Origin: Cytophagales bacterium
Lineage (GTDB): Bacteria > Bacteroidota > Bacteroidia > Cytophagales > Cyclobacteriaceae
Reading direction: 5' to 3'
Assembly: GCA_022360875.1 (NCBI GenBank)
Contig: JAKSBZ010000129.1
Coordinates: forward strand, 1-32,779
DNA: 32,779 bases
This document shows, piece by piece, positions 16,249-26,044 of the stretch (positions within the stretch are counted from its first letter, which is position 1; every line of letters begins with the position of its first letter). The translations under genes were made by a program, and so were the position numbers. Below the pieces are notes generated by a model that saw only the letters and a program-made list of their open reading frames with translations, searched no databases and was not told the origin of the DNA.

Positions 16249-19200
16249 ATGTCTGATCAGACAAAAACACAAAAAGAACCGATAGCAATTGTCGGAATAG
16301 GTTGCCGCTTACCCGGCAATATCAAGGGGCCTCAATCATATTGGGAGGCATTGAAAAACGGCGTAGACGGCATCAGGGAAGTTCCGGCCGACCGGTGGAG
16401 CGTTGAGGATTATTACGACCCGAACCCGAACAAAGCCGGGAAAATGAAAACCAAAAAAGGGGGTTTTTTAGACAGCATCGACCAGTTTGACGCCGAGTTC
16501 TTTAAGCTGTTTCCGAAAGAAGCCGAGCGCATGGACCCGCAGCAGCGAATGCTCCTGGAGTCTGCGTTCGAGGCGCTGGAAGACGGAGGCATGAAACTGG
16601 AAGAGTTCAAGAAAACGCGCACCAGCGTATTCATGGGAGTATTCATGAACGACTACTGGGACATTCAGGCTTCTAGCCTGCAGCGCGAGCGCATCAGTCC
16701 ACACGTGCCCATGGGCGTTTCACTGACTTCCATTGCCAACCGGATTTCTTACCTTTATGACCTGAAGGGGCCGAGCATTACACTCGACACGGCATGTTCC
16801 TCTTCGCTGGTTGGCGTTCACCTGGCCTGCCAGACCATCTGGAACGGGGAAGCCGACCAGGCGCTGGCCGGAGGAGTAAACGTCATTCTGCGTCCGGAAT
16901 CGTCGATCATGATGTCTAAAGGCAATTTCCTTTGTCCCGACGGCTACTGCAAATCGTTCGATGCGCGCGCCAACGGCTATACGCGGGGCGAAGGCGCGGG
17001 AGTAATTATCCTCAAGCCGCTTTCCAAAGCGCTGGAAGACGGAAACGACATTTATTCCGTAATCAAAGGTTCGGCTGTTAACTCCGACGGATACACCGAA
17101 GCCGGATTTACCGTGCCAAGCGCCGAAGCTCAGACAACCATGCTGAAGGCCGCTTACAAAGACGCCGGAATTGATCCTCTGGACGTGCAGTACATCGAGG
17201 CACACGGGACAGGAACACCGGTGGGTGATCCGATCGAAAGCCGGACATTCTTCAATGTATTCGGACAAAACCGCCCGGAAAACGATCCGCTGATAATCGG
17301 TTCGGTAAAAAGCAACATTGGTCACCTGGAAGCCGCTGCGGGTATAGCAGGACTTATCAAAGTGGCATTGTGCGTGAAAAACCGCCAGATTCCGAAAAAC
17401 CTGCACTTTGAGACGCCGAACCCGAAAATTCCGTTCGGCGAATACCGCCTGAAGGTTTCGTCAGAACTGCAGGATTGGCCGAAAAACGACCGTCCGCTAA
17501 TCGGCGGGGTGAACTCGTTCGGAGCAGGAGGAACCAACGCGCACGTAGTCTTGGAAGAATATGCGGCTGAAAAAGCGGATAAACAAGACGTATCGGCAAT
17601 GACCGACGTGCATCTTTTCACTTTGTCGGCTCGCTCTGAACAAGCGCTGAAACAGCAGGTGGAAAATTACCTGGGGTATCTTGAGAAAAATGACTGCAGC
17701 CTAAACGCTTTGTGCAAAAGCCTGGGAACTGACCGTTCGATGCTCGAGCACCGCTTGGCCGCAGGCGCATACACCAAAGAAGAACTGACCGAAAGCCTGG
17801 AGGCATTTCTTGAAGGAGAAAACCGCGTAGGCATGAGCTATACGGTAGTCGAAGAGCAAGAAAAGAAAAAAATCGGATTTATTTACTCCGGACAGGGTCC
17901 GCAATGGTTTGCCATGGGACGCCAGCTTATCGAGAGCGACCCGGAATTCCGAGCCATCATACACGAAATCGAAGGCTATTTCTCTGAAATTGCCAGCTGG
18001 TCGCTGCTTGAAGAAATGAGCAAAGACGAAGAGTCTTCAAAAATCAGCGACACCCGCATAGCGCAGCCGGCTATCATGGCCATTCAGATTGCGCTTACCG
18101 AACTATGGAAGCGCTACGGCGTGGAACCGGAAGGCGTGGTCGGACACTCTATCGGAGAGGTGGCCGCCGCTTATACTTCGGGCGCGCTAACGCTGCGACA
18201 GGCCGTGGAAGTGATTTATCACCGAAGCCGCGGACAAAACAGGGCAAGCGGAAAAGGAAAAATGCTTGCCGTTGCCAAGCCGCTGGATTACTGTCTGAAG
18301 CTCATCGAGCCGACAAACGGCCGCGTGAACATCGGAGCGATCAACGGACCGGAGATGATTGCCCTTTCTGGGGATTCTGAACCGCTGGAAAAAATTGCCG
18401 AGAAGCTTGACAAAGAAGACATCTTCCACCGCTTCCTGCGCGTGACTGTGCCATTCCACAGCCACCACATGGATTCGCTGAAAGACGAGCTGATCAGCTC
18501 GCTGAAGGAACTGCAGCCGGCCAAAGCAAAACTGCCGCTGTACTCTACCGTAACCGGAAAGAAAGAAGACGGCCTGCATCTGGTAAGCGATTACTGGTAT
18601 GCGAACGTTCGCCAGCCTGTTTATTTCACCGATGCGGTCGAAACGATGATTGAAGACGGCTTCAACACCTTCATCGAAATCGCGCCGCACCCTGTGCTGG
18701 CTGCTGGAGCAATGGACATGCTCAAGCGGGCAAATAAAACCGGCGACTTGCTGCCTTCCATCCGAAGAAAAGAGGAAGAAAAAATCGTTTTCATTCAGTC
18801 ACTCGGAAAACTGCATACGCTTGGCGTTAAACTGAACTGGGACAAAATCTATCCGGAAGTTCAAGAAAAAGCCGAACTGCTTCCTTATCCTTGGCAGCAT
18901 CAGAGCTATTGGTTCGAAACATTCGAGCACCGCAAACAGCGCCTTGAAGCACGGGTGCATCCGTACCTGATCAACGGCGTTCGCTCAAACTTCGATGCCA
19001 ACCAAATCGCCTGGGATGTAGACCTAGACAAAGATGTTCATCCGTTTGTCGAAGACCACAAAGTAGACGATGTCATCATCTTCCCCGGAACCGGACACCT
19101 GGAAATCGCAACAGCCGCTGCTCAGGCCACCTACGGAGAGGATTTCGGCTTTATCGAAGATGTCAGCTTCCAGTCTGCGCTGTTCCTTCCTGACGAAGGC

Positions 19201-22200
19201 GAGCCGCCGTACGTGCGTTTGGAGGTTTCAAACAACGAGGGCCGCTACTGGATTTCAACCAAGCCAAAAGACGATGAAAGCGCTGCCTGGACTCGCCATT
19301 CAACGGGTAAAATCAACCACATGGGCGACTCATTCGTGTGCGATCCGCTGAATCTTGAGGAAATCAAACAGCGCGTAAGCTTCCGCCAGCCGATTCAGCC
19401 AATGTACAAGGAACTGAAGCAAGGCGGATTGCTATACGGAGACACCTTCCGGGCAATCACCGGCCTGTGGCTTTCTCCTGGCGAAGTGCTGAGCAAAGTG
19501 TCACTGCACGAATCGCTGGAGTACGGCATCGAGCGCTACAACATCCACCCTGCGATAATGGATGCCTGTCTGCATACAATCTTCGCAGCCAAAAGAAGTA
19601 CTGAAGAGGAACGCCGAGGAATCTATCTGCCTGTAGGCGTTAAGCGCTTCAAGTTTTTCAAAAAACCAGAAAGCAAGGATGTTTGGAGCTATGTGAAAGT
19701 TCACGAAGTAAGCGAAAAATACCTAAGCGGCGACTTCCAGATATTTGACGACAACGGCGACTTGATAGCCGCGATTCAGGGACTAGACTGTAAGTACATT
19801 GAAGGATCGCGCGGCGAAGGACCGGCCGATACCTACAAAGGCGCTTACGAATATCAATGGTCGCCTGTGGTAGAAGCTTTCGAGGAAAGCGGAAAAAAAG
19901 GACCTGCCGTAATCTTTGCGGACGCACTGGGACTGAGCGGCCGTTTCGAAAAAGCACTGACAGCCCGCGGATTTGATGTATACAAAATATTCACAGGCGA
20001 TGCTTTTGAAAAAGCAGACGACAAAGTATACCGGGTAAATCCGATGGAGCAAATGCAGATTGAACAGACGCTCAAAGAAATCGGCACAATCAACCATGTA
20101 GTCTATCTGTGGGGAACGGACATGAAAATGTCTGGCGAAACCACCGCAGAGCAGCTAGACGGAGCGCAGGGTGCGTTTGCCATGCGCACTGTTCATACAC
20201 TGCGCGCCGTGCTGAGCACCGAACAGGCTCCTGCAGTGTGGCTGGCCGCCACCGGAGCTGAAGCAGTTGACATCAATGACAGCCAGATTGAACTGGCCCA
20301 AGCTGCGATTTACGGCATAGGCCGTGTGATGATCAACGAATACTCGCACTTGCCAATGCGCATAGTAGACTGCAGCGATGAAACGACTGACGAGGAGATC
20401 AACAATTTTGCTGGCTTGCTTTGCAGCGAAAACCGCAAGGTAAGAGAAACAGAATTCGCACTGAGAGGCGAAAACATCTACCTGCGGCGCCTCGAAGCTG
20501 TCAATCCTGAAGAAGCGGAAACAAGCTTCGGTACGGTAAAACTTCCGGCTTCAGGAGCCGACTACCGCGCGGAAGTGCAAGAAATCGGTCTGCTGGACAC
20601 TGTGGCTTTCCGCCGCTACGAGCCAAGCATTCTGAAAGGCGACGAAGTGCGCATCGACGTAAAAGCTTCCGGACTGAACTTCAAGGACATAATGAACGGC
20701 ATGGGCTTGCTGGAAGACGAAGCCGTTGCCGGCGGTGTGGCAGGCAAAACGCTGGGACTGGAATGCGCCGGTGTGGTTAGCGCAGTCGGACCGGAAGTAA
20801 AAGATCTGAAAATCGGCGACGAAATATTGTCATGGTCGGCATACAGCTTGGCGGGAACAACCACCGCTGCTGAAAGCTGCACAGTGAAAAAGCCGTCGAA
20901 TATTGACTTTGCTCAGGCAGCAACGATTCCTGTTGTGTTCCTGACTGCTTATTACTCACTGAACTATCTGGGACGCATGGAAGCCGGAGACCGAGTGCTG
21001 ATTCACTCAGCCACTGGAGGGCTGGGCATCGCCGCAATCCAGCTGGCAAAACTGTCCGGAGCCGAGATCTTCGCCACCGCGGGCACAGAAGAAAAGCGTG
21101 AATACCTGCGCTCAATGGGCATTAAGTACGTGTACGACTCGCGCTCGCTGAGCTTCCGCGACGAAATTATGCGTGATACGCAAAACGAAGGCTTGGACAT
21201 CGTATTGAACTCGCTGACAGGAAAAGCTTTGATTCAAAGCTTGAAATGTCTGCGTCCATTCGGCCGTTTTGTTGAAGTCGGAAAAGCCGATATTTACAAT
21301 GACTCATCGCTTTCACTGAAGCGCTTCGGTGAAAACCTTTCGTTCCACGGAGTTGATGTTGACCGTCTGATGGCACAGCGTCCGGCACTAGGCAAACGAC
21401 TGTTCGAAGAGCTGATCGCCTTGTTTGCAGAAGGAAAACTGCAGCCGCATCCGAACACCCGGTTTGCCATGGCAGAGCTCGGACAAGCACTGACTTACCT
21501 GAGCAAAACGCAGCACATCGGAAAAGTGGTAGTGGAAATGGGCGAAGAAGACCTTGACATTCTTCCGTCAAGCCAGCTGAGCTTCCGCGATGACGCTGCC
21601 TACATCGTAACCGGGGGCGCCAGCGGACTGGGACTTGAACTAGCCTCCTGGATGGCTGAGGCTGGAGCAAAATACCTGGCGCTGGTTAGCCGAAGCGGAG
21701 CAAAAACCGACTACGACCGCGAGGTAATTGAAAACATGGAAAAAGCAGGGGTAAAAATCCTGATGCCGAAAGCCGATATTACCGACTACGCCGCAGTAAC
21801 CCGCGTTTTCGAAGAAATCAAACAGGCCAACTGGCCGGCTGTACACGGCATTATGCACAGCGCCGGACTGCTGTCCGATGCCACCTTCCCGAATATGGAT
21901 CTTGAGCGCTACCGCAAGGTATTCAACCCTAAAGTTCTGGGCGCTTGGAACTTCCACAAAGCATCGGAAGGACAGCCGCTTGACTTCTTCTTGTCCACTT
22001 CGTCTATTTCATCAGTGTTTGGACTGCCGGGACAGTCGAACTATTCGTCGGCAAACAACTTCCTGGACAAACTGGCCATTTACCGCCAGCTGCAGGGAAA
22101 AGCCGGCAACTCCGTAAACTTCGGTGTGCTGGGCAATTTTGCGGGTATGTCACGCGAAGGCGGCAATGTGCTTAACGTCCTGAGCAACCAGGGATGGATT

Positions 22201-23529
22201 CCGCTGACACTTAAGCAGATCAAGGAAAAAGTCGGAAAGGTGATTTTACAGCGCCGCGCCGTGCGTATGGTTGCCAACATCGACTGGAAAAACTTCCGCG
22301 AGTTCTTCATCCACCTGTCATCTGACGCGCGCTATGCCCACCTGATGACTGACGAGGCCCTGAACATGGGCGGTGCTAACAGTGCCGGAGGCACCCTGAA
22401 AGACCAGGTGCTAGCCGCAGCCGAGGAAGAGCGCCACAACATGCTGACGGAAAAACTGACCGAAGCGCTGGCAAAAATCCTGGGAACATCCCCAGAAAAA
22501 GTGGACGCTTCTGTTTCCATGACGAAAATCGGCCTGGATTCGCTGATGCAGAACCAGCTGCGCAACTGGGTACATCAGAAGCTGGAAGTGAATTATCCGC
22601 TCATGAAAATCGCAAAAGGACCTAGCCTGATTGATCTTGCCACCGACTTGCTCGGAGAAATGGCTGCGGAAAACGCTCCGCAGGAAGACGGAGAAGAGCG
22701 TCCGCTGGTAGTCGGAACATCTGCCGACGTTCTGGGACTGACTGATTCCGAAGATGTGGAAGTGCTCAACGACTACCTGGTACACGTGAAATCGGAAAAA
22801 ACGGAAACCGCCAAACTGCGCGTATTCTGCTGCCACCCGGTAGGTGCCGGAGCGTCCATGTTCAGCCACTTCATGTACCATGCGCCGGAAGATGTAGACT
22901 TGTTCGCCTTCCAGCTGCCGGGACGTGAAAACCGCCTGAACGAGGCTGCGCACACCGATATTTTCGAGCTGATAGACGAGATGATTGAAGCGGCGCTGCC
23001 GTACATGGACCGTCCGTTTGCACTGTGGGGACACAGCTTCGGCGGGGTTGTGATGTTCGAACTGGCCCGCAAACTGCGAGAGAGAAACGAGCAGCTGCCG
23101 GCGCACTTCTTTGCCTCGGCTACTATTGCACCGCAACTGACCGGCGGATGGAAAAACAGCAAAATCATCAGCCAGACTGCCATGCGCGAAAACTCGGAAG
23201 CGCGTCTGCTGAGTCTGATGTCTTACATCGACGATGTGGAATTCGTGAAGCAGATTCTGCCGATCATGCGAAACGACATGCCGCTGATCATGAGCTATCC
23301 GTACGCCGACCAGGAAAAACTGGAATGTCCAATCACGGTGTTCTCTGCGCAAGAGGATGAAGTGGTAATGCCGTCGGAAATGGCGCCTTGGCAAGAACAG
23401 ACCAGCGGCACATTCCGTCAGGAAATCGTGCACGGCGACCACTGGTTCCTGAGCCGAAACAAGGAATTTGTGCTGGAAGTGCTGGAGGAAGATCTTCAGA
23501 ATGCTCTTCAGGAAACTGAACTAGCCTAA
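16249..23529 (+). CDS. single-module fully reducing type I polyketide / fatty acid synthase, KS-AT-DH-ER-KR-ACP-TE
   Basis: A 2426-residue cytoplasmic megasynthase that would build a saturated acyl chain by repeated use of one module and release it itself. KS is about residues 10-435 with Cys183 (DTACSSSL), His319 and His359. AT is about 560-850 with Ser634 (GHSIGE) and a VPFHSHHM motif that suggests malonyl-CoA. DH is about 925-1190 with His937 and Asp1105; the usual Gly of HxxxGxxxxP is Asp. Residues 1200-1440 are a structural KR half with no methyltransferase. ER is about 1445-1760 (SATGGLG at 1587-1593). KR is about 1780-2035 with Ser1919 and Tyr1932; Asp in LLSD suggests a B-type KR. ACP carries Ser2098 (GLDSL). 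TE is about 2185-2420, RifR/GrsT-like, with Ser2263 (GHSFGG) and GDHWF. A phosphopantetheinyl transferase follows. Confidence 0.95.
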   Translation: MSDQTKTQKEPIAIVGIGCRLPGNIKGPQSYWEALKNGVDGIREVPADRWSVEDYYDPNPNKAGKMKTKKGGFLDSIDQFDAEFFKLFPKEAERMDPQQRMLLESAFEALEDGGMKLEEFKKTRTSVFMGVFMNDYWDIQASSLQRERISPHVPMGVSLTSIANRISYLYDLKGPSITLDTACSSSLVGVHLACQTIWNGEADQALAGGVNVILRPESSIMMSKGNFLCPDGYCKSFDARANGYTRGEGAGVIILKPLSKALEDGNDIYSVIKGSAVNSDGYTEAGFTVPSAEAQTTMLKAAYKDAGIDPLDVQYIEAHGTGTPVGDPIESRTFFNVFGQNRPENDPLIIGSVKSNIGHLEAAAGIAGLIKVALCVKNRQIPKNLHFETPNPKIPFGEYRLKVSSELQDWPKNDRPLIGGVNSFGAGGTNAHVVLEEYAAEKADKQDVSAMTDVHLFTLSARSEQALKQQVENYLGYLEKNDCSLNALCKSLGTDRSMLEHRLAAGAYTKEELTESLEAFLEGENRVGMSYTVVEEQEKKKIGFIYSGQGPQWFAMGRQLIESDPEFRAIIHEIEGYFSEIASWSLLEEMSKDEESSKISDTRIAQPAIMAIQIALTELWKRYGVEPEGVVGHSIGEVAAAYTSGALTLRQAVEVIYHRSRGQNRASGKGKMLAVAKPLDYCLKLIEPTNGRVNIGAINGPEMIALSGDSEPLEKIAEKLDKEDIFHRFLRVTVPFHSHHMDSLKDELISSLKELQPAKAKLPLYSTVTGKKEDGLHLVSDYWYANVRQPVYFTDAVETMIEDGFNTFIEIAPHPVLAAGAMDMLKRANKTGDLLPSIRRKEEEKIVFIQSLGKLHTLGVKLNWDKIYPEVQEKAELLPYPWQHQSYWFETFEHRKQRLEARVHPYLINGVRSNFDANQIAWDVDLDKDVHPFVEDHKVDDVIIFPGTGHLEIATAAAQATYGEDFGFIEDVSFQSALFLPDEGEPPYVRLEVSNNEGRYWISTKPKDDESAAWTRHSTGKINHMGDSFVCDPLNLEEIKQRVSFRQPIQPMYKELKQGGLLYGDTFRAITGLWLSPGEVLSKVSLHESLEYGIERYNIHPAIMDACLHTIFAAKRSTEEERRGIYLPVGVKRFKFFKKPESKDVWSYVKVHEVSEKYLSGDFQIFDDNGDLIAAIQGLDCKYIEGSRGEGPADTYKGAYEYQWSPVVEAFEESGKKGPAVIFADALGLSGRFEKALTARGFDVYKIFTGDAFEKADDKVYRVNPMEQMQIEQTLKEIGTINHVVYLWGTDMKMSGETTAEQLDGAQGAFAMRTVHTLRAVLSTEQAPAVWLAATGAEAVDINDSQIELAQAAIYGIGRVMINEYSHLPMRIVDCSDETTDEEINNFAGLLCSENRKVRETEFALRGENIYLRRLEAVNPEEAETSFGTVKLPASGADYRAEVQEIGLLDTVAFRRYEPSILKGDEVRIDVKASGLNFKDIMNGMGLLEDEAVAGGVAGKTLGLECAGVVSAVGPEVKDLKIGDEILSWSAYSLAGTTTAAESCTVKKPSNIDFAQAATIPVVFLTAYYSLNYLGRMEAGDRVLIHSATGGLGIAAIQLAKLSGAEIFATAGTEEKREYLRSMGIKYVYDSRSLSFRDEIMRDTQNEGLDIVLNSLTGKALIQSLKCLRPFGRFVEVGKADIYNDSSLSLKRFGENLSFHGVDVDRLMAQRPALGKRLFEELIALFAEGKLQPHPNTRFAMAELGQALTYLSKTQHIGKVVVEMGEEDLDILPSSQLSFRDDAAYIVTGGASGLGLELASWMAEAGAKYLALVSRSGAKTDYDREVIENMEKAGVKILMPKADITDYAAVTRVFEEIKQANWPAVHGIMHSAGLLSDATFPNMDLERYRKVFNPKVLGAWNFHKASEGQPLDFFLSTSSISSVFGLPGQSNYSSANNFLDKLAIYRQLQGKAGNSVNFGVLGNFAGMSREGGNVLNVLSNQGWIPLTLKQIKEKVGKVILQRRAVRMVANIDWKNFREFFIHLSSDARYAHLMTDEALNMGGANSAGGTLKDQVLAAAEEERHNMLTEKLTEALAKILGTSPEKVDASVSMTKIGLDSLMQNQLRNWVHQKLEVNYPLMKIAKGPSLIDLATDLLGEMAAENAPQEDGEERPLVVGTSADVLGLTDSEDVEVLNDYLVHVKSEKTETAKLRVFCCHPVGAGASMFSHFMYHAPEDVDLFAFQLPGRENRLNEAAHTDIFELIDEMIEAALPYMDRPFALWGHSFGGVVMFELARKLRERNEQLPAHFFASATIAPQLTGGWKNSKIISQTAMRENSEARLLSLMSYIDDVEFVKQILPIMRNDMPLIMSYPYADQEKLECPITVFSAQEDEVVMPSEMAPWQEQTSGTFRQEIVHGDHWFLSRNKEFVLEVLEEDLQNALQETELA

Positions 23530-23546
23530 ACTCGTGATAATTAATC

Positions 23547-23577
23547 AAAAAGGACAGCTTTCGGGCTGTCTTTTTTT
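23547..23577 (+). terminator. Rho-independent terminator after the synthase
   Basis: GACAGC (23553-23558) pairs with GCTGTC (23565-23570) around TTTCGG, flanked by an A-run before and seven T after. It lies between the synthase stop and the transferase start, so the second gene depends on read-through or its own promoter. Confidence 0.88.
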
Positions 23578-23610
23578 AAATCAAAAAAACAAAAAAATTC
23601 AAAAAATACC

Positions 23611-24345
23611 GTGCAGGTCATTACAGATAATAAAGCCATAAAAAAAATACGCTGTCAGTTTCAGGGAAAATGCTATGCTTCCTTCCTATCATTCTCTGAA
23701 AAAAAAGAGCACTTGCCTAATCCGAAAAGCTGGCTTCATCCCGAAGAGCAGCTGCTTTTAAACAGAGAATGTCTTTCTGAAAAAAGAAAAAATGAATTTC
23801 TGCTGGGACGCTGGGCAGCCAAGCAAGCCGTAATAGAAATAATTCCAAATCTGCGGCTGAAAGAAATCGCCGTTTTAAAAGGCGCCCTCGGACAGCCGGT
23901 TCTGTCAGTTCCCTGCGCTGAAAACTGGAGCGTTTCCATCAGCCACGCAGAAAACCAAGCGGCGGCCCTGCTTTTCCCGGAAGCATTTCCCATGGGTCTG
24001 GACATTGAGTGCAAGAAAAGTAATATTTACCAAACCGTAGAGTCGGCGCTCAGCCGAAAAGAACGCCTGCAAGTTTCCATTTCTTCTGATAAAAATCTGT
24101 GCGCGCTGCAAATCTGGTCAGCGAAAGAAGCACTTGCAAAAGTACTGAAACTGGGATTTTCTCTTTCTCCCCAAATACTGGAGGTAAGTAACATTTCCAA
24201 AGAAAAAAATCATCTCCGCGCATTCTACCAAAAATTTGATATGTACAACGCACAGTTTTTTTTGCTTGCAGACATGCTGGTTGCTCTCTGTTTTCCCAAT
24301 GAAAATATGCATCCGACAACCCTTTCACTAGTCGAGCACTATTGA
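23611..24345 (+). CDS. Sfp-type 4'-phosphopantetheinyl transferase
   Basis: A 244-residue cytoplasmic enzyme that moves the phosphopantetheine arm of CoA onto the serine of a carrier protein. The metal-binding motif is MGLDIE (Asp131, Glu133) and the second signature is WSAKEALAK (Trp169, Lys172, Glu173, Lys177). Upstream elements GRWAAKQA and VSISHAEN are also typical of Sfp/AcpT enzymes. The start is a GTG at 23611; no ATG occurs in frame until residue 128, which would cut the domain. It lies 81 bases after the synthase stop and most likely activates its ACP at Ser2098. The natural ACP of fatty acid synthesis could be another target. Confidence 0.9.
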   Translation: MQVITDNKAIKKIRCQFQGKCYASFLSFSEKKEHLPNPKSWLHPEEQLLLNRECLSEKRKNEFLLGRWAAKQAVIEIIPNLRLKEIAVLKGALGQPVLSVPCAENWSVSISHAENQAAALLFPEAFPMGLDIECKKSNIYQTVESALSRKERLQVSISSDKNLCALQIWSAKEALAKVLKLGFSLSPQILEVSNISKEKNHLRAFYQKFDMYNAQFFLLADMLVALCFPNENMHPTTLSLVEHY

Positions 24346-24619
24346 ACTATTCGCCGAATTCTAAAAACAATAAAAGAATGACCAGCATGGAATTATATAA
24401 CACCGGAATTCACTCGAAATTTCTAAAAAAACAGCTTCAATTGTTTATTTTTTATTTAAACAACTAACAGTCAGTGATTACGGATATTCATATTAATTAT
24501 ATCACTTTACAAACAGAATCAATTAAATTAAACTTTTTGAAACACATTTTTTTGCAACATAAATATAATCTAATTTGCTTGTAATCTGAAATATCACAGG
24601 TCGCTTTAAATTTTTTAAT

Positions 24620-25933
24620 ATGAAAAATATCTATTCACTTTTTAGAATTGGGTACGACGATAGTCAATCCGATTACGTCACTCAGCAAAACTACTTTACA
24701 AGCAATCTTATCGCCTGGGTAATCCTTGTGCTTAGTGTTCCTTTTGTCATTTCAACTTTAGGCATGTCTCTAGTGATTTATCCGGTTCTCTGTATGCTGG
24801 TCTGCATTCTCTGCCTGTTGCTCAATCACTGGAAATACAACCAGATGGCGCGTTTGCTGGTTTCCACGGTGGGTTGTGTTACGGGATGTCTGTTTCATAT
24901 TGCGCTGCTGTCCAAAGATGAACCTATCCTCACTTCCATTTTCACAGTAACCGTTGCTCTCAGCACTTTTCCCTGGATCCTCATCCGTCTGAAAGAAAAA
25001 AAAGCGATAATTACCGCCAATCTCATATGCTCATCTGCCATTTTCTACCAGATAGGATTCGGAGGCATTTCCGAAACAGAAGGGCTGTCTGCTCCGTTCC
25101 GAAGCGGTCCTATGTACTATATCGGACTTACAATCGCCTTCCTGTTGTCCATTGCCGCGTCTTTTTGCATTCGCTGGATAAACGAATCCATTTCGGGCGA
25201 AAACGAAAAAATCAGCAGGAAAATAAAAAAACAGAATGAAAACCTGCAGGCCAGCGGCGAAAAAATGAAAGACCTCATCAAAACGCTGGAGAAAAAACAG
25301 GAAGAGGAAAAAGACCGCCAATGGCTAAGCTCGGGATTAGGCTCAGTAAACCAGATTCTGTCCCCAGGAACCACCATCGATCAAACCAAAGACAAAGCTC
25401 TTTCCTTTATCGTCAAATACACCCGCTCATCCGTTGGTGCATTGTACGAAATTAACGATGAACAACTGATTGAAATGATCGCCTGCTATGCCTGCGAACG
25501 GAAGAAACATATAAACAAGACGCTGGAAGCCGGAGAAGGGCTGGTCGGGCAGGCGTATCTGGAACAGGAGCTCATCCGCCTTACCGAAATACCGAAAGGC
25601 TACATGAAAATCAATTCCAGCCTTGGCGACGATTCGCCGAAAGAACTTTTGGTATTGCCGCTGCTCCACAACGGACAAGTGGAAGGCGTTCTGGAACTGG
25701 CCTCTCTCTATGCCTACACCCAGCAAGAAATTGAATTCATCAAGTCTGCCGGACCGATATTCGGCGCTTATTTATTCAACACCCAAAACACAAAACGAAT
25801 GGCCCGCCTGCTGGAAGAAACACAGGAACAGGCCCAGCAACTCCGCGAACAAGATGAAGAAATGAGACAGAACATGGAAGAACTGCTTGCAACGCAAGAA
25901 CAGCTTTCGCGCGACAAAGAAGAAACGGAATAA
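24620..25933 (+). CDS. six-helix membrane sensor with GAF domain and no output domain
   Basis: A 437-residue inner-membrane protein. Six hydrophobic helices lie at about residues 28-190, resembling the membrane sensor part of bacterial signalling kinases. A coiled coil (about 192-235), a GAF domain (about 240-395, GEGLVGQAYLEQ, LLVLPLLHNGQVEGVLELAS) and a second coiled coil (396-437) follow. In many Cytophagales relatives this last coiled coil leads to PAS and histidine-kinase or phosphatase domains; here it stops at a TAA. The bases after the stop would continue with QLKQ, so a lost end is possible. The 274 bases before it are AT-rich with no clear promoter. The ligand and partner are unknown. 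It could act by binding another signalling protein. Confidence 0.75.
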   Translation: MKNIYSLFRIGYDDSQSDYVTQQNYFTSNLIAWVILVLSVPFVISTLGMSLVIYPVLCMLVCILCLLLNHWKYNQMARLLVSTVGCVTGCLFHIALLSKDEPILTSIFTVTVALSTFPWILIRLKEKKAIITANLICSSAIFYQIGFGGISETEGLSAPFRSGPMYYIGLTIAFLLSIAASFCIRWINESISGENEKISRKIKKQNENLQASGEKMKDLIKTLEKKQEEEKDRQWLSSGLGSVNQILSPGTTIDQTKDKALSFIVKYTRSSVGALYEINDEQLIEMIACYACERKKHINKTLEAGEGLVGQAYLEQELIRLTEIPKGYMKINSSLGDDSPKELLVLPLLHNGQVEGVLELASLYAYTQQEIEFIKSAGPIFGAYLFNTQNTKRMARLLEETQEQAQQLREQDEEMRQNMEELLATQEQLSRDKEETE

Positions 25934-25979
25934 CAGCTCAAACAATCATTTTGTGGTCCAGTGTTGCTGTTGCGCTTGT

Positions 25980-26044
25980 AAACGAAGCAAACCGGTTTTC
26001 CGAGAACCTCTTTTTATTCGGAACGAATTCTATTTGCTTCGTTT
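25980..26044. repeat. 12-bp inverted repeat with nested 6-bp stem after the GAF gene
   Basis: aaacgaagcaaa (25980-25991) pairs with its exact complement at 26033-26044. Inside the 41-base loop, TTCCGA (25998-26003) pairs with TCGGAA (26018-26023). It lies 47 bases after the stop of the sensor gene and has no U-tract. The rest of the 377-base gap up to 26311 shows no convincing gene. Confidence 0.6.

Noticed and set aside
22411-23442. 343-codon minus-strand reading frame inside the synthase
   Set aside because: It lies opposite the ACP-TE region, whose catalytic motifs are clear; the reverse product is His/Arg/Phe-rich antisense sequence.
24550-24577. Promoter with TTTG and TAATTTG before the GAF sensor
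   Set aside because: The downstream box has only one base between TA and TTTG and the spacing of about 16 bases does not fit the Bacteroidota consensus.
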